Below are positions 33,840 through 42,448 of a DNA stretch of 64,000 nt, in pieces. The position numbers and the translations under genes are program-made. Where the stretch lies: positions 1-64,000 of the forward strand of contig NZ_JACDXW010000006.1 of NCBI RefSeq assembly GCF_020539505.1, read 5' to 3'. Origin of the DNA: Mesopusillimonas faecipullorum (GTDB taxonomy: Bacteria; Pseudomonadota; Gammaproteobacteria; Burkholderiales; Burkholderiaceae_B). Numbering within the stretch: the stretch's first letter is position 1; each line of letters starts with the position of its first letter. The notes beneath the pieces were generated by a model. That model searched no databases, was not told where the DNA came from, and saw only the letters and a program-made list of their open reading frames with translations.

Positions 33840-34825
33840 GGTAGTTCTCCGTTAGGGCGAGTTTTGATTGCAGGCCCTGCCGCTGAAGGCCGGTTGAAAA
33901 TGGCTTTCAGCCATGCGAACTGATTGCGACCTGCCAAGGCAATGATAGTGATGATCGGCCCCATCACCAACATCCAGTGTGTGGTCCAGCCTTTCAGCAC
34001 TTCTTCAAGCACCAGGAATACAATCGCCCCAAAAATGGGCCCGGTCACCAGCCCGATACCGCCGATGACAATCATGACGATCAGCTCACCGGAGAGATGC
34101 CAGGCAATATAGCTGGGCACCGCGAATGCGGTCAGGTTAGCCAGCAGAAAGCCCGCGATCCCGGTGATGACGCCCGACAATACATAGGCGGACAGCTGGA
34201 TTCTGAATACTGAATAACCAAAGGCGTCGACCCGACGAGGGTTGATGTGGGTTGCTCGCAGCACCATGCCAAAAGGCGAGGTACGCAAGCGGTTCAGGAA
34301 CAAGGCGAGCATCAGGAGCAGCGCCCATGTAGCCCAATACACCTCGGAACTGCCGCTCAGTTCAAACCATCCGAAATTGCTGGATTCATAGATGTTAAGA
34401 CCGTCATCACCGCCAAAGGGCGTAAGACTGACCATCAAGAAATAGAACATCTGCGAAAACGCCAGCGTAATCATGATGAAACCGATACCTGAGGTGCGCA
34501 GACACACCGAGCCAACCAGCACAGCCACAACTATGCACACGGCGATGCACACAAACAGCTGGATCCAGCCATTGCTAATGCCATAGTGGCTAAGGATACC
34601 GACTGCGTAACAACCCAGGCCGATAAACATGGCATGCCCAAAGCTGACCAAGCCCGCGAAGCCCAGAACGATATTCAAGGCGCAAGCTGCCAACGCGTAG
34701 ATCAACACGCGAGCAAAGAAAGTGACATAAAACGGCTCATCCACCACCTGCGCCACGAACGGTATGGCGGCAAGCACAATGAACAAGACTGGTAGAACCA
34801 AACGCATCCAACTACGAGAATTCAT
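33836..34825 (-). CDS. livM: Liv-type ABC transporter permease (LivM-like)
   Basis: A 329-residue permease of the LivM type with about nine hydrophobic segments. The family loop SFGHAMFIGLGCYAVGIL is near the N-terminus, and the conserved cytoplasmic EAA-like segment RTSPFGMVLRATHINPRRVD is in the middle. It forms the membrane pore together with the LivH-like protein. Overlaps livG by 4 bp and follows livH by 12 bp. Confidence 0.93.
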   Translation of the reverse strand: MNSRSWMRLVLPVLFIVLAAIPFVAQVVDEPFYVTFFARVLIYALAACALNIVLGFAGLVSFGHAMFIGLGCYAVGILSHYGISNGWIQLFVCIAVCIVVAVLVGSVCLRTSGIGFIMITLAFSQMFYFLMVSLTPFGGDDGLNIYESSNFGWFELSGSSEVYWATWALLLMLALFLNRLRTSPFGMVLRATHINPRRVDAFGYSVFRIQLSAYVLSGVITGIAGFLLANLTAFAVPSYIAWHLSGELIVMIVIGGIGLVTGPIFGAIVFLVLEEVLKGWTTHWMLVMGPIITIIALAGRNQFAWLKAIFNRPSAAGPAIKTRPNGELP

Positions 34826-34837
34826 GGCTGTGCCCCC

Positions 34838-35758
34838 TTAGCGCTTGGCCGAAACCATCAGGCCCTGCGGCTTGAATGCAAGCACAAAAGCCATCAGCAG
34901 ATAAATCAACATAGAGGCTAAAGCCGACCCGACCGTATTGGCGGCAGCGGGCGCCATCACCAGGGCCAAGATGCCAGGCAAATAGGCGCGCCCCAATGTG
35001 TCGATGACGGCGATGAGAATGGCGGCCAACAGCGCCCCTCGAATCGATCCGATGCCGCCCACCACAATCACCACTAAAGCAAGAATTAGCACAGGGTCGC
35101 CCATACCCGACTGCACTGACAGGATGGGGCCGGCCAAAGTCCCTGCCAAACCCGCAAGGCCTGCGCCCAACATAAACAGGGATTTCTTCAGTAAATCAAC
35201 GTTGGCGCCCAGCACACTGACCATGGAAGCATGCGTCGTACCCGCGCGCACCAGCATGCCGAAGCGAGTTTTCTGGATGAGATACCAGGCACCGAATGCC
35301 ACCAGAACACCCACGACGATGATCAGCAAGCGATAAACCGGATACGGCGCCCCGAGAATTTCTACCGACCCGCTGATAACCTCTGGGATCGTCACAAAAT
35401 AGGGGCGATTCCCCCAGATGAAAATGGCCAACTCATTAAAGAACATCATGAGCCCGAAGGTGGCCAGCACTTGATACAGGTGATCATGACGATACAGAGG
35501 CCGCGCAACCAGATGCTCGATCACAAGACCCACGATGGCCGCAGCCGCCACGGCAGCAAAGAGGGAAAACAAAAAGGAACCGCTAGCGTTGTAGCTTGCG
35601 GCACCCACAAAGGCACCCACCATATACAGTGAGCCATGCGCTAGATTGATGAAGTTCATGATGCCGAAAATCAGGGTCAGCCCCGATGACAGCAGGAACA
35701 GCAATACACCCAGCTGCAGCCCATTAAGAAGCTGCGACAGGAACAACGAACTATTCAT
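34838..35758 (-). CDS. livH: Liv-type ABC transporter permease (LivH-like)
   Basis: A 306-residue LivH-type permease. It has the N-terminal motif GLQLGVLLFLLSSGLTLIFG, then MNFINLAHGSLYMVGAFVGA, and a typical EAA-like segment with Gly (KTRFGMLVRAGTTHASMVSV). About eight membrane segments. It lies downstream of the binding-protein gene after a hairpin at 35790-35824, which could tune the ratio of binding protein to permease. Confidence 0.93.
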   Translation of the reverse strand: MNSSLFLSQLLNGLQLGVLLFLLSSGLTLIFGIMNFINLAHGSLYMVGAFVGAASYNASGSFLFSLFAAVAAAAIVGLVIEHLVARPLYRHDHLYQVLATFGLMMFFNELAIFIWGNRPYFVTIPEVISGSVEILGAPYPVYRLLIIVVGVLVAFGAWYLIQKTRFGMLVRAGTTHASMVSVLGANVDLLKKSLFMLGAGLAGLAGTLAGPILSVQSGMGDPVLILALVVIVVGGIGSIRGALLAAILIAVIDTLGRAYLPGILALVMAPAAANTVGSALASMLIYLLMAFVLAFKPQGLMVSAKR

Positions 35759-35789
35759 GACGGATTTTCCGTTGAGGAATCAGTAGCTG

Positions 35790-35824
35790 CCACAGGGGCT
35801 ACACCAGTAGGCAGCCCCTTGTGG
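35790..35824 (-). terminator. Intergenic hairpin, likely partial attenuator
   Basis: CCACAGGGGCT (35790-35800) pairs with AGCCCCTTGTGG (35813-35824) with one bulge. It sits between the binding-protein gene and the permease genes on the minus strand and has no long T-run, so it probably stabilises the upstream mRNA or attenuates the operon. Confidence 0.55.
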
Positions 35825-35852
35825 TCGAGCGCTACAGGCCAGCGCCTGTGCT

Positions 35853-37019
35853 TTACTTCATGTCACACTCGGAGACGTAGGCGTCTTGGTGATCGGTAAA
35901 CACAGTAGCAAGCTGCTTGACCACAACGTCGTCACCCTGCCCAACGGCCTTGAAAGCGTAGAGATTCTGAATGGGCATGTTGTTGGTATTAAAGGCAAAC
36001 TTGCCCCGTACCGTCGGGAACTCAGAGCCCGCTTGCTTGACGGCCTTCACGAATGCCTCGCGATTGGAAACATCGCCATTCAGCTTGAGCACGGCAGTGT
36101 TCAACAGATAGGCCGCGTCGTAACCATTGGCAGCGTACTCAGACGGCGTATGGCCGTATTTGTCCTCAAACGCTTTAACGAATTTTTTGCTCTGAGGGTT
36201 ATTGAGCACCGGCGCCCAAGTGGCACCGTAAATATTGCCGTCGGCCTGCGACTTGAGCGACACCAGGGTGTTGGAGTCGATCATGCCTTCAGAATACACG
36301 GGTGTCTTACCCATGATGCCGGCCTGACGGAGCTGACGCGCAAAGTTGACGCCGGTTCCGCCTGTGTAAAAAACGAACAATGCTTCGGGATTGGCCGCCT
36401 GGAGTGCAGAGATTTCTGCCGAGAAGTCGAGCTGCCCTAGCGGCGTGTAGACTTCTTTAGCCACGTCACCTTTAAAGTAACGCTTGAAACCATTGAGCTT
36501 GTCTTTTCCAGCCTGATAGCTGGAAGTCATGAGGTAGGCGTTTTTATGGCCGAGGTCTTGCACATACTGGCCCATTGCCTCTGACATGGTGTCATTCTGC
36601 CAAGCAAGGCCAAAAAGGTTAGGGGCGCACAACTTGCCGGCGACAGGCCCGGGCCCAGCGTTGGTGGCGATGGCCACGACACCGGAATCTTTGATGCGCC
36701 GCAATTCAGCCATGAGTACGTTCGAGAACCCCAGCCCCACAATCGCATCAACCTTATCGCGCTCCAGGAATTTCTGAATTGCCTGGGCACCCACATCCGG
36801 CTTTAGCTGATCATCCTCAATCACCACCTTGACGTTCTGATCACCAAACTTGTTGCCGAGCTCTTCCAGGGCCAACAGGAAACCGTCGCGCTGATCTTGG
36901 CCCAGTACCCCCTGAGGCCCAGACAACACACCGGAAAATCCGACGGTGATGTCGGCCTGGGCTACCGGAGCAACCATGAACAACCCGGCCAGCACGGCGG
37001 AAATCGTAGTTTTCCTCAT
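35853..37019 (-). CDS. Periplasmic substrate-binding protein (LivK-like)
   Basis: A 388-residue type 1 periplasmic binding protein with a signal peptide (TTISAVLAGLFMVAPVAQA) and an opening strand ITVGFSGVLSGPQGVLGQDQ typical of Peripla_BP_6 proteins that bind aromatic acids or amino acids. It is the first transporter gene after the class II aldolase and precedes the permeases. A start at ATG 37019 follows AAGGAGACAAAG. The ligand is probably an aromatic acid, given the flanking Rieske oxygenase and ring-cleavage genes, which is an inference. Confidence 0.92.
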   Translation of the reverse strand: MRKTTISAVLAGLFMVAPVAQADITVGFSGVLSGPQGVLGQDQRDGFLLALEELGNKFGDQNVKVVIEDDQLKPDVGAQAIQKFLERDKVDAIVGLGFSNVLMAELRRIKDSGVVAIATNAGPGPVAGKLCAPNLFGLAWQNDTMSEAMGQYVQDLGHKNAYLMTSSYQAGKDKLNGFKRYFKGDVAKEVYTPLGQLDFSAEISALQAANPEALFVFYTGGTGVNFARQLRQAGIMGKTPVYSEGMIDSNTLVSLKSQADGNIYGATWAPVLNNPQSKKFVKAFEDKYGHTPSEYAANGYDAAYLLNTAVLKLNGDVSNREAFVKAVKQAGSEFPTVRGKFAFNTNNMPIQNLYAFKAVGQGDDVVVKQLATVFTDHQDAYVSECDMK

Positions 37020-37193
37020 TCTTTGTCTCCTTAGTCTCTCTGGGTCTCTGTCAACCCTTATTGCGGCGGGATGCCACCTACTTTTTGGGCTGTTTCTATT
37101 TACAGCGTATGAAAAGTGAGTTCAACGCTCATGTCATTGCTTGGCTCACTGACGAAAACTGAGGTTTTGAAGTCGTTAATCTTGCCTTGGTGT

Positions 37194-37907
37194 CTATACG
37201 GAAGCCTTGCTTGTTTCAGCATCGCCGGCAATCAGGTATTCCCACATACGTTCAAAAATAAGCCCGGCGCTGGTGGCACGCTGCTGCGCTTGCTGATGCG
37301 ACAAAATGCCATCGTTCGAGGCAAGCCCAGCGCACCGCAACTGCAATTCAATACGAGCCATGTCTTCAAGGTACCAAGTCAAGGCGACGGCTTTTTCCAG
37401 CGATTCCGCGACAACTACCGCGCCGTTGCCACGCATGACCACTGCCGCAGCGTCGCCAAGACGCTCTGCCACGCCCAGCGCCTGCTCCTCGGTGCGAACA
37501 AGTTGTACGTCGTCCCAAAACGGAACGGAAGGAGAAAAGTAGGAACCCATTCCATGACGCGCCTCGGGTGTAATGCCAGCCGCCGAGAGAGTCATGACAT
37601 CGCGCGGCATGCTGCGCACGACACCGCACACCTGCGGGCGGCGTCTGTAGATCTGCTGATGAATACGAACTTCGCCCAAAACGCCTGGAGGCAGCTCGCC
37701 GTCGATGCAGACCACTGTCCCTTCATCTTCGGGCTCGATAAGACCCATAGGCCTAGCTGCGCACACAAGGAAATACTTTTCATCGAGCCGCAAACTGCAA
37801 TGCCCATAAGCATGGACAAGATTGGCACGTGCCAATGCTCGCGCAGCAAGGCGTACGCATTGCTGCTGCTGAACAGTGGCGGTGGGCACAACAAACGCTT
37901 GCGTCAC
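37194..37907 (-). CDS. Class II aldolase/adducin-family protein
   Basis: 237 residues from a GTG at 37907, chosen because AAGGAGAC lies 5 nt before it. The open frame extends upstream to 37988 without an RBS. The fold signature ALARANLVHAYGHCSLRLDE is present and resembles class II aldolases, but the zinc His pair of the family is partly replaced: GEVRIHQQIYRRRP takes the place of the usual HxH. Some decarboxylases of aromatic catabolism (for example 4-hydroxyphthalate-type) belong to this superfamily. It is likely first in the Liv operon. Substrate unknown. Confidence 0.83.
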   Translation of the reverse strand: MTQAFVVPTATVQQQQCVRLAARALARANLVHAYGHCSLRLDEKYFLVCAARPMGLIEPEDEGTVVCIDGELPPGVLGEVRIHQQIYRRRPQVCGVVRSMPRDVMTLSAAGITPEARHGMGSYFSPSVPFWDDVQLVRTEEQALGVAERLGDAAAVVMRGNGAVVVAESLEKAVALTWYLEDMARIELQLRCAGLASNDGILSHQQAQQRATSAGLIFERMWEYLIAGDAETSKASV

Positions 37908-37987
37908 GGCTTGTCTCCTTGCTAAGCGCGGGAGGTTTTCTCGATATTTGATCCTTATGATAATTCCGCGAAATATCGGCGTCAACA

Positions 37988-38006
37988 TTTTTTATCGAGA
38001 TTTATA
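37988..38006. promoter_or_regulatory. TTTTTATCGAGATTT motif upstream of aldolase operon
   Basis: TTTTTATCGAGATTT at 37989-38003 lies about 80 bp upstream of the aldolase start. The same 15 bp recurs at 51435-51449 in the GntR/extradiol intergenic region. Possible shared operator. Confidence 0.45.
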
Positions 38007-38275
38007 AAAAATATAAATAAACTAGATGATTGAGTAACTTCTGGGCGCACCCAAGCCGCGGTGCCAGCAAAAACCCGCCCCTTGGAGAGCCCCGCGCGCA
38101 GCCTCTTCTGTAGCGAGCCTTTAGCCCGAAGCAAATGGCCACAAGACAGACATCAGCCCCGCCTAAGACCTTGTGAAGCCGTCTTATGTTATTTGGTAAC
38201 ACTGCTAGCTAATTTTCGGTATTTCGCGCATAGTGGCTGTGGGGATATTCTTCCCTAGTACATTTAGGATTTACT

Positions 38276-38485
38276 TTGAAAACAGAAAATGGCATCGTGA
38301 AGTGGTTTAACAACGAAAAGGGCTTTGGTTTCATCATGCCCGAGTCCGGTGGTAAGGACCTCTTCGCGCACTACAGCGAAATTCAAGGCTCCGGCCACAA
38401 GACACTGGAAGAAAACCAACGGGTTTCTTTCGTTGCTGGTAACGGCCAAAAAGGCCCTTGCGCGACTCAGATCAAAGTTCTCTGA
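38276..38485 (+). CDS. Cold-shock domain protein
   Basis: A 69-residue single cold-shock domain with RNP1 KGFGFIMP and RNP2-like DLFAHYSEI, probably an RNA chaperone. The start appears to be TTG at 38276, since the conserved GIVKWFN segment begins five residues in and no ATG is available upstream. The leader of 200-300 bp without a gene is typical of cold-shock mRNAs. A perfect terminator follows. Confidence 0.9.
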   Translation: MKTENGIVKWFNNEKGFGFIMPESGGKDLFAHYSEIQGSGHKTLEENQRVSFVAGNGQKGPCATQIKVL

Positions 38486-38511
38486 ACTCTGCTCAGCCTT
38501 TAAGCTAGCTT

Positions 38512-38552
38512 AAAACAGCCGCACCCAACTTCTTGGGTGCGGCTGTTTTTTT
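38512..38552 (+). terminator. Rho-independent terminator after cold-shock gene
   Basis: AAAACAGCCGCACCCAA (38512-38528) pairs perfectly with TTGGGTGCGGCTGTTTT around CTTC and runs into TTTTTTT. Confidence 0.95.
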
Positions 38553-38753
38553 ACTCAAACACGGTATGACCTCGGCTAGTGGCAAGTCATATCCGTATAT
38601 GGGGTTCATCTAGAACACAAAACTATCGTTCTAGTCTTAACCCTTTAGTCTGGTATTTCTACACGAGTTGAGGAAAAATCTATTCACCGTGGCAACGGTC
38701 GACCCAAATAGCTTTACCAAGGCTCTGATGAGTCAGCCCAGATAGGAGACTGC

Positions 38754-38984
38754 ATGAAGATCCGCGTCGTCATAGCCGATGACCACCCATCCATCGTGGC
38801 GGGAGTTCATCATGAATTAAGTGCCCATCCGGATTTACAAATAGTCGGCATGGCACGTGATTTCGATGAGCTTTTGGGGTTATTAGACACACATACATGA
38901 GATGTTTTAGTAACAGACTACTTCATGCCAAGCAGCAAGTTCGAAAACAGTATGCTGCTGGCCCATCTGATGGAAAAGTACTAA
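38754..38984 (+). pseudogene. Response regulator receiver domain, disrupted
   Basis: The frame from ATG 38754 encodes an NarL/RcsB/BvgA-type receiver start (MKIRVVIADDHPSIVAGVHH), then meets an in-frame TGA at 38898-38900. It resumes immediately with DVLVTDYFMPS, which includes the phospho-acceptor Asp, and then ends at TAA 38982-38984 before the rest of the receiver and the HTH output domain. The TGA sits where relatives usually have Cys or a similar residue. A TAGGAG RBS precedes the ATG. A nonsense mutation plus a 3' loss makes this a pseudogene. Confidence 0.85.
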
Positions 38985-39003
38985 TTTTCCAACGCGCAAA
39001 TAC

Positions 39004-39279
39004 TTAGCGCCTGGAAATCAGATAGGCCGCTATTAACACCGCCACAATGGGCAATATCAGGTCAAGCTGTGCATCTAGGCTCCAGCGCCAGATATCGAAG
39101 CCTTCCCAGGGGTTGAGCTTACCGGGTTGGCCTATCTTGTATTCGCGTTGGGCATGCTCTCTTCCTATGAAGAAAGCAGCGCCAAAGGCTGCACCCGCCC
39201 ACCAGTTTTTGGTAAGCAGGCCAATGATGGCCAGCATGGCGAGTGCATAAAAGACATGTTCAAAGTTGGTGAAGTTCAA
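39004..39279 (-). CDS. Small membrane protein, unknown function
   Basis: A 91-residue protein with an N-terminal hydrophobic segment (FYALAMLAIIGLL), a second one (WWAGAAFGAAFFIG) and a C-terminal one (LILPIVAVLIAAYLI), separated by a polar loop containing EHAQREYKIG and NPWEGFD. It looks like an inner-membrane protein with three segments. The family is not recognised. It resembles small phage or prophage membrane proteins in layout only. Confidence 0.65.
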   Translation of the reverse strand: MNFTNFEHVFYALAMLAIIGLLTKNWWAGAAFGAAFFIGREHAQREYKIGQPGKLNPWEGFDIWRWSLDAQLDLILPIVAVLIAAYLISRR

Positions 39280-39386
39280 GATTTACGTATCCGTATGCTG
39301 TAGCGCCCCCCAACACATTGTGGAAATAGACGCGACCTGGTTTTGTAAGCTTGCGCCGCAGCCTAAGGCAGCCCACAGCCGGCCTT

Positions 39387-40076
39387 TTAAGACTTTGTCT
39401 CAGGCCGCATCAAGTCATCCAGCAGCTCACTCGCCGAGACTACATCACCAAAGCTTTGAAACACCGTGGTAAGGCCGTTCTGGTGGTCTTCGGGATAGCG
39501 CGCCGCGTTGATGTCTTCCACCATAGCCACTCGATAATCCAGCATCATGGCGTCCCGGGCGGAAGTTTCGCAGCAGAAATTGGTCACGACACCCCCGATG
39601 GCAACGTTGCTAATCCCTCGCGCTTGCAGCTGCTCGTGCAAATCACAAACTCCAGGCATAAAGGCGCTGAAGCGCGTTTTGGTAGCTTGAATATCTTCGG
39701 GCTGTACGTCTAGTTCGGGGTGCAAGGCGTGGCCGGGAGAGCCCGGGCTGAGCTGATCTCGATGGCGAGCCCCGTTTTCGGCTTTGAAAAAATAATCATG
39801 GTACAGCGGCCAAAGACTGGTGCCGTCTTGCCCGGCTGTCATGCTGACCCAGGCTACTACACCGCCGCGTTCGCGCACGCCTTTGGCCAGGTCGTTGATG
39901 GTGGGAATAATACGCAGCGCCGGCTGTAAATCTTGCACATAAAAACACTGCATGTCGATAATGACAAGCGCGGTGCGATGAGGTTCGAAGTGATCGAATA
40001 TTCTTAACCGCCCACGCTTTTGCATGACACGCTCTATAACGTACGCCGGCATGATTGGAGCATTGTTTTCAGACAT
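39387..40076 (-). CDS. Isochorismatase-family cysteine hydrolase
   Basis: A 229-residue hydrolase with the catalytic triad visible: Asp in ALVIIDMQ, Lys in ATKTRFSAF and Cys in VVTNFCCETSARDA, plus the usual cis-peptide GGVVTN before the Cys. The family includes isochorismatase, nicotinamidase, N-carbamoylsarcosine amidase and ureidoacrylate amidase. The exact substrate cannot be read. The gene stands alone, with its ATG preceded by AGGGGGAG. Confidence 0.9.
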   Translation of the reverse strand: MSENNAPIMPAYVIERVMQKRGRLRIFDHFEPHRTALVIIDMQCFYVQDLQPALRIIPTINDLAKGVRERGGVVAWVSMTAGQDGTSLWPLYHDYFFKAENGARHRDQLSPGSPGHALHPELDVQPEDIQATKTRFSAFMPGVCDLHEQLQARGISNVAIGGVVTNFCCETSARDAMMLDYRVAMVEDINAARYPEDHQNGLTTVFQSFGDVVSASELLDDLMRPETKS

Positions 40077-40266
40077 CTCCCCCTCCTTTTTATAGGGTCA
40101 ATAAACACAGATCTTATGCGTTGTGCAAGCCGCGCGGGCTACACTGTGCGCACCTCCTGTGCGAAGCATATTACCTACTTGTCTTCGGCACCGCCGGTAT
40201 AGCAGCGGCTGCGAGTCTTTAAGTGGGTAGTTATACTCGGCAAACCCTCATGCTTTCTGGTCCACC

Positions 40267-41724
40267 ATGATAGACACCCTAGAGGCCCTGTTCCAAGAGT
40301 ACTGGCCTCATTTCCTGTTTCTACTCTCTACCGTCAGCGCTACCATTGCCGCTACCCATGCGGCCATGAACAAGACCGACGTTCGAGCGGCCATAGCTTG
40401 GGTCGGCGTCATCCTGTTGTCACCGTTATTGGGTGCCATGCTGTACCTGATCGCCGGCATTAACCGCGTTCGGAAGGATTACATCTCGCAAGAGCGTGAT
40501 CGTTTGCAGCGCATCTATCGGCAGCTGCCTGACCCCCCAGAGATTCCCTTGTCTGAGCTGAGCCCGGCACAATTAGCCATGCTCACCCTGGGCGATAACG
40601 TCAGTGATTTTCCGCTTAGCGCGGGCAACCACATTCGCTTGCTACAAGGGGGCGACGAAACATATGCCGCCATGCTTGAAGCGATAGACCAGGCTCAGTG
40701 CACCATCGCTTTGCAAAGCTATATCTTTGATAACGATGTGGTGGGGCAGCGCTTTGTCCAGGCCTTGGCCAAAGCCAAAGCACGTGGGGTCACGGTGCGC
40801 ATTCTGCTGGATGCCGTAGGCGTACGCTACTCGCGACCGAGAATCACGGGTAGCTTGCGTCAAGCAGGCTTAACCACCGCGCTGTTCATGACCAACCCGC
40901 TAGGCTTGCGCTCAGCCTACGCCAACCTGCGTAGCCACCGCAAGATTCTGGTGATAGACGGGCAAGTTGGCTTTACCGGCGGTATGAACATACGCGCGGG
41001 CTTCACTCGGGACGTAGCGGGTGACAGCGTGACTATGGACACGCACTTCAAGTTTGAAGGCCCGCTGGTGCTTCAGCTGCTTACCGTGTTCATGCACGAC
41101 TGGGAGTTCACCACACGCGAGGCACTGGACCTGCAGGCCTGGTGCAGCAAACCCGCTCTAGCCGTCCCCCTGCCACGGGTACTGGCGCGGGGTATACGGT
41201 CGGGGCCCGATAGGTCTATATTCAGCACACATCAGATGCTGCAAGGCGCCTTCGCTTTGGCACAAAAGCATATACGGATTCAATCCCCGTATTTTCTGCC
41301 CGACCAAGTATTGATAGGTGCGCTTTGCACAGCCGCCAAGCGAGGCGTTCAAGTCGACATCGTCATACCGGGCAACAATAACCTTAAGCTCGTGCAATAC
41401 GCCATGCTGGGCCAGTTAGACCTGATTCTTCGCAGCGGTTGCCGCGTCTGGTGCTCTGCGGGAAGCTTCGACCATTCCAAGCTTTTGACCGTGGATCATG
41501 CTTGGTCATATGTGGGCTCGTCCAATATGGACCCCCGCAGCCACAGGCTGAATTTTGAAATGGATGTAGAAGTGCACGACGCCGCTTTGGCCCAGCACAT
41601 CGCAGCGTTGATAGACGGCAACCGCACAAACGCCAGCCAGATTACCGAGCAAACCTTAGCTGCGCAGCCCTTCTGGAAGCGGCTGCGCAACCGGGTGATC
41701 TGGCTGGCAACCCCTTATCTTTAA
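40267..41724 (+). CDS. cls: Cardiolipin synthase (PLD family)
   Basis: A 485-residue phospholipase-D-type cardiolipin synthase. Two N-terminal membrane segments (FLFLLSTVSATIAATHAAMN, VGVILLSPLLGAMLYLIAGI) are followed by two HKD motifs: SHRKILVIDG with GFTGGMNI, and DHSKLLTVDH with YVGSSNMDPRS. It joins two phosphatidylglycerols, or phosphatidylglycerol and another lipid, into cardiolipin at the inner membrane. Length normal. Single-gene unit convergent with the bio operon. Confidence 0.93.
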   Translation: MIDTLEALFQEYWPHFLFLLSTVSATIAATHAAMNKTDVRAAIAWVGVILLSPLLGAMLYLIAGINRVRKDYISQERDRLQRIYRQLPDPPEIPLSELSPAQLAMLTLGDNVSDFPLSAGNHIRLLQGGDETYAAMLEAIDQAQCTIALQSYIFDNDVVGQRFVQALAKAKARGVTVRILLDAVGVRYSRPRITGSLRQAGLTTALFMTNPLGLRSAYANLRSHRKILVIDGQVGFTGGMNIRAGFTRDVAGDSVTMDTHFKFEGPLVLQLLTVFMHDWEFTTREALDLQAWCSKPALAVPLPRVLARGIRSGPDRSIFSTHQMLQGAFALAQKHIRIQSPYFLPDQVLIGALCTAAKRGVQVDIVIPGNNNLKLVQYAMLGQLDLILRSGCRVWCSAGSFDHSKLLTVDHAWSYVGSSNMDPRSHRLNFEMDVEVHDAALAQHIAALIDGNRTNASQITEQTLAAQPFWKRLRNRVIWLATPYL

Positions 41725-41735
41725 AGCGCTGCTCT

Positions 41736-42446
41736 TTATCGATCCGGGGTTTGTGGCCAACTCAAAAATGTCGCCGCCTGTTCAGCCCTAGGCTGTTCCA
41801 GGCGCGGCACGTGCCCCAGAAAAGGCGCGGGAATACGTTCACACAAAGACTGCACATTCGCTTGCGGGGCCAACATGTCTATCTCGACTTGGTTGGCCAC
41901 CCAACCGGCCAGAAACAAGCCCCGGCTGCGTATGGCTTCTACTGTCAGCAAGGCATGGCTGATACACCCCAGCTTGATTCCCACCACCAGTATCACTGGC
42001 AAACCCAAGGCCACCGCTAAATCGGCGGTATCCAGTTGCTCTGTTAAAGGCACGCGAAAGCCCCCTACGCCCTCGACCACTACGGCTTGCGCCTGCTCGG
42101 ACAATCGCTCATAGGCATCAAGGATGACCTCCAAACGCATCTCGCCACCTGCTTGCCTAGCGGCAAGATGGGGTGCCATAGGCTCACGCCAAAGATAAGG
42201 CGTCTGCCACTCGTAAGGAACCTCGACATTGCCGGCTTGGACCAAGCTATCTGTGTCTTCGTTGCGCCAGGCTTCATCGCGCCAGTGTGCGCCGGCGGCT
42301 ACGGGCTTCATACCGACCACACGGTACCCTTGAGCCGCCCAGGCATTCAGTATCGCCGCCGAAGTCAGCGTCTTGCCTATCTCGGTATCGGTACCCGTCA
42401 CAAAGCAAGAGAATGGGTAGTGCTCACCAAAAGGTTTCGATTGCAT
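41736..42446 (-). CDS. bioD: Dethiobiotin synthetase
   Basis: A 236-residue ATP-dependent carboxylase closing the ureido ring of dethiobiotin. P-loop FVTGTDTEIGKTLTSAAIL at the start, then VGMKPVAAG for the Mg/DAPA contacts and VVVEGVGGFRVPL. It is last in the bioA-bioF-bioD operon, starting 2 bp after the bioF stop. bioB is not in the window. Confidence 0.95.
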   Translation of the reverse strand: MQSKPFGEHYPFSCFVTGTDTEIGKTLTSAAILNAWAAQGYRVVGMKPVAAGAHWRDEAWRNEDTDSLVQAGNVEVPYEWQTPYLWREPMAPHLAARQAGGEMRLEVILDAYERLSEQAQAVVVEGVGGFRVPLTEQLDTADLAVALGLPVILVVGIKLGCISHALLTVEAIRSRGLFLAGWVANQVEIDMLAPQANVQSLCERIPAPFLGHVPRLEQPRAEQAATFLSWPQTPDR

Positions 42447-42448
42447 GC

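Noticed and set aside
38898-38900. TGA as a selenocysteine codon in the response regulator
   Set aside because: No SECIS-like structure is evident after the TGA, and the gene ends 27 codons later without its output domain, so a pseudogene is simpler.
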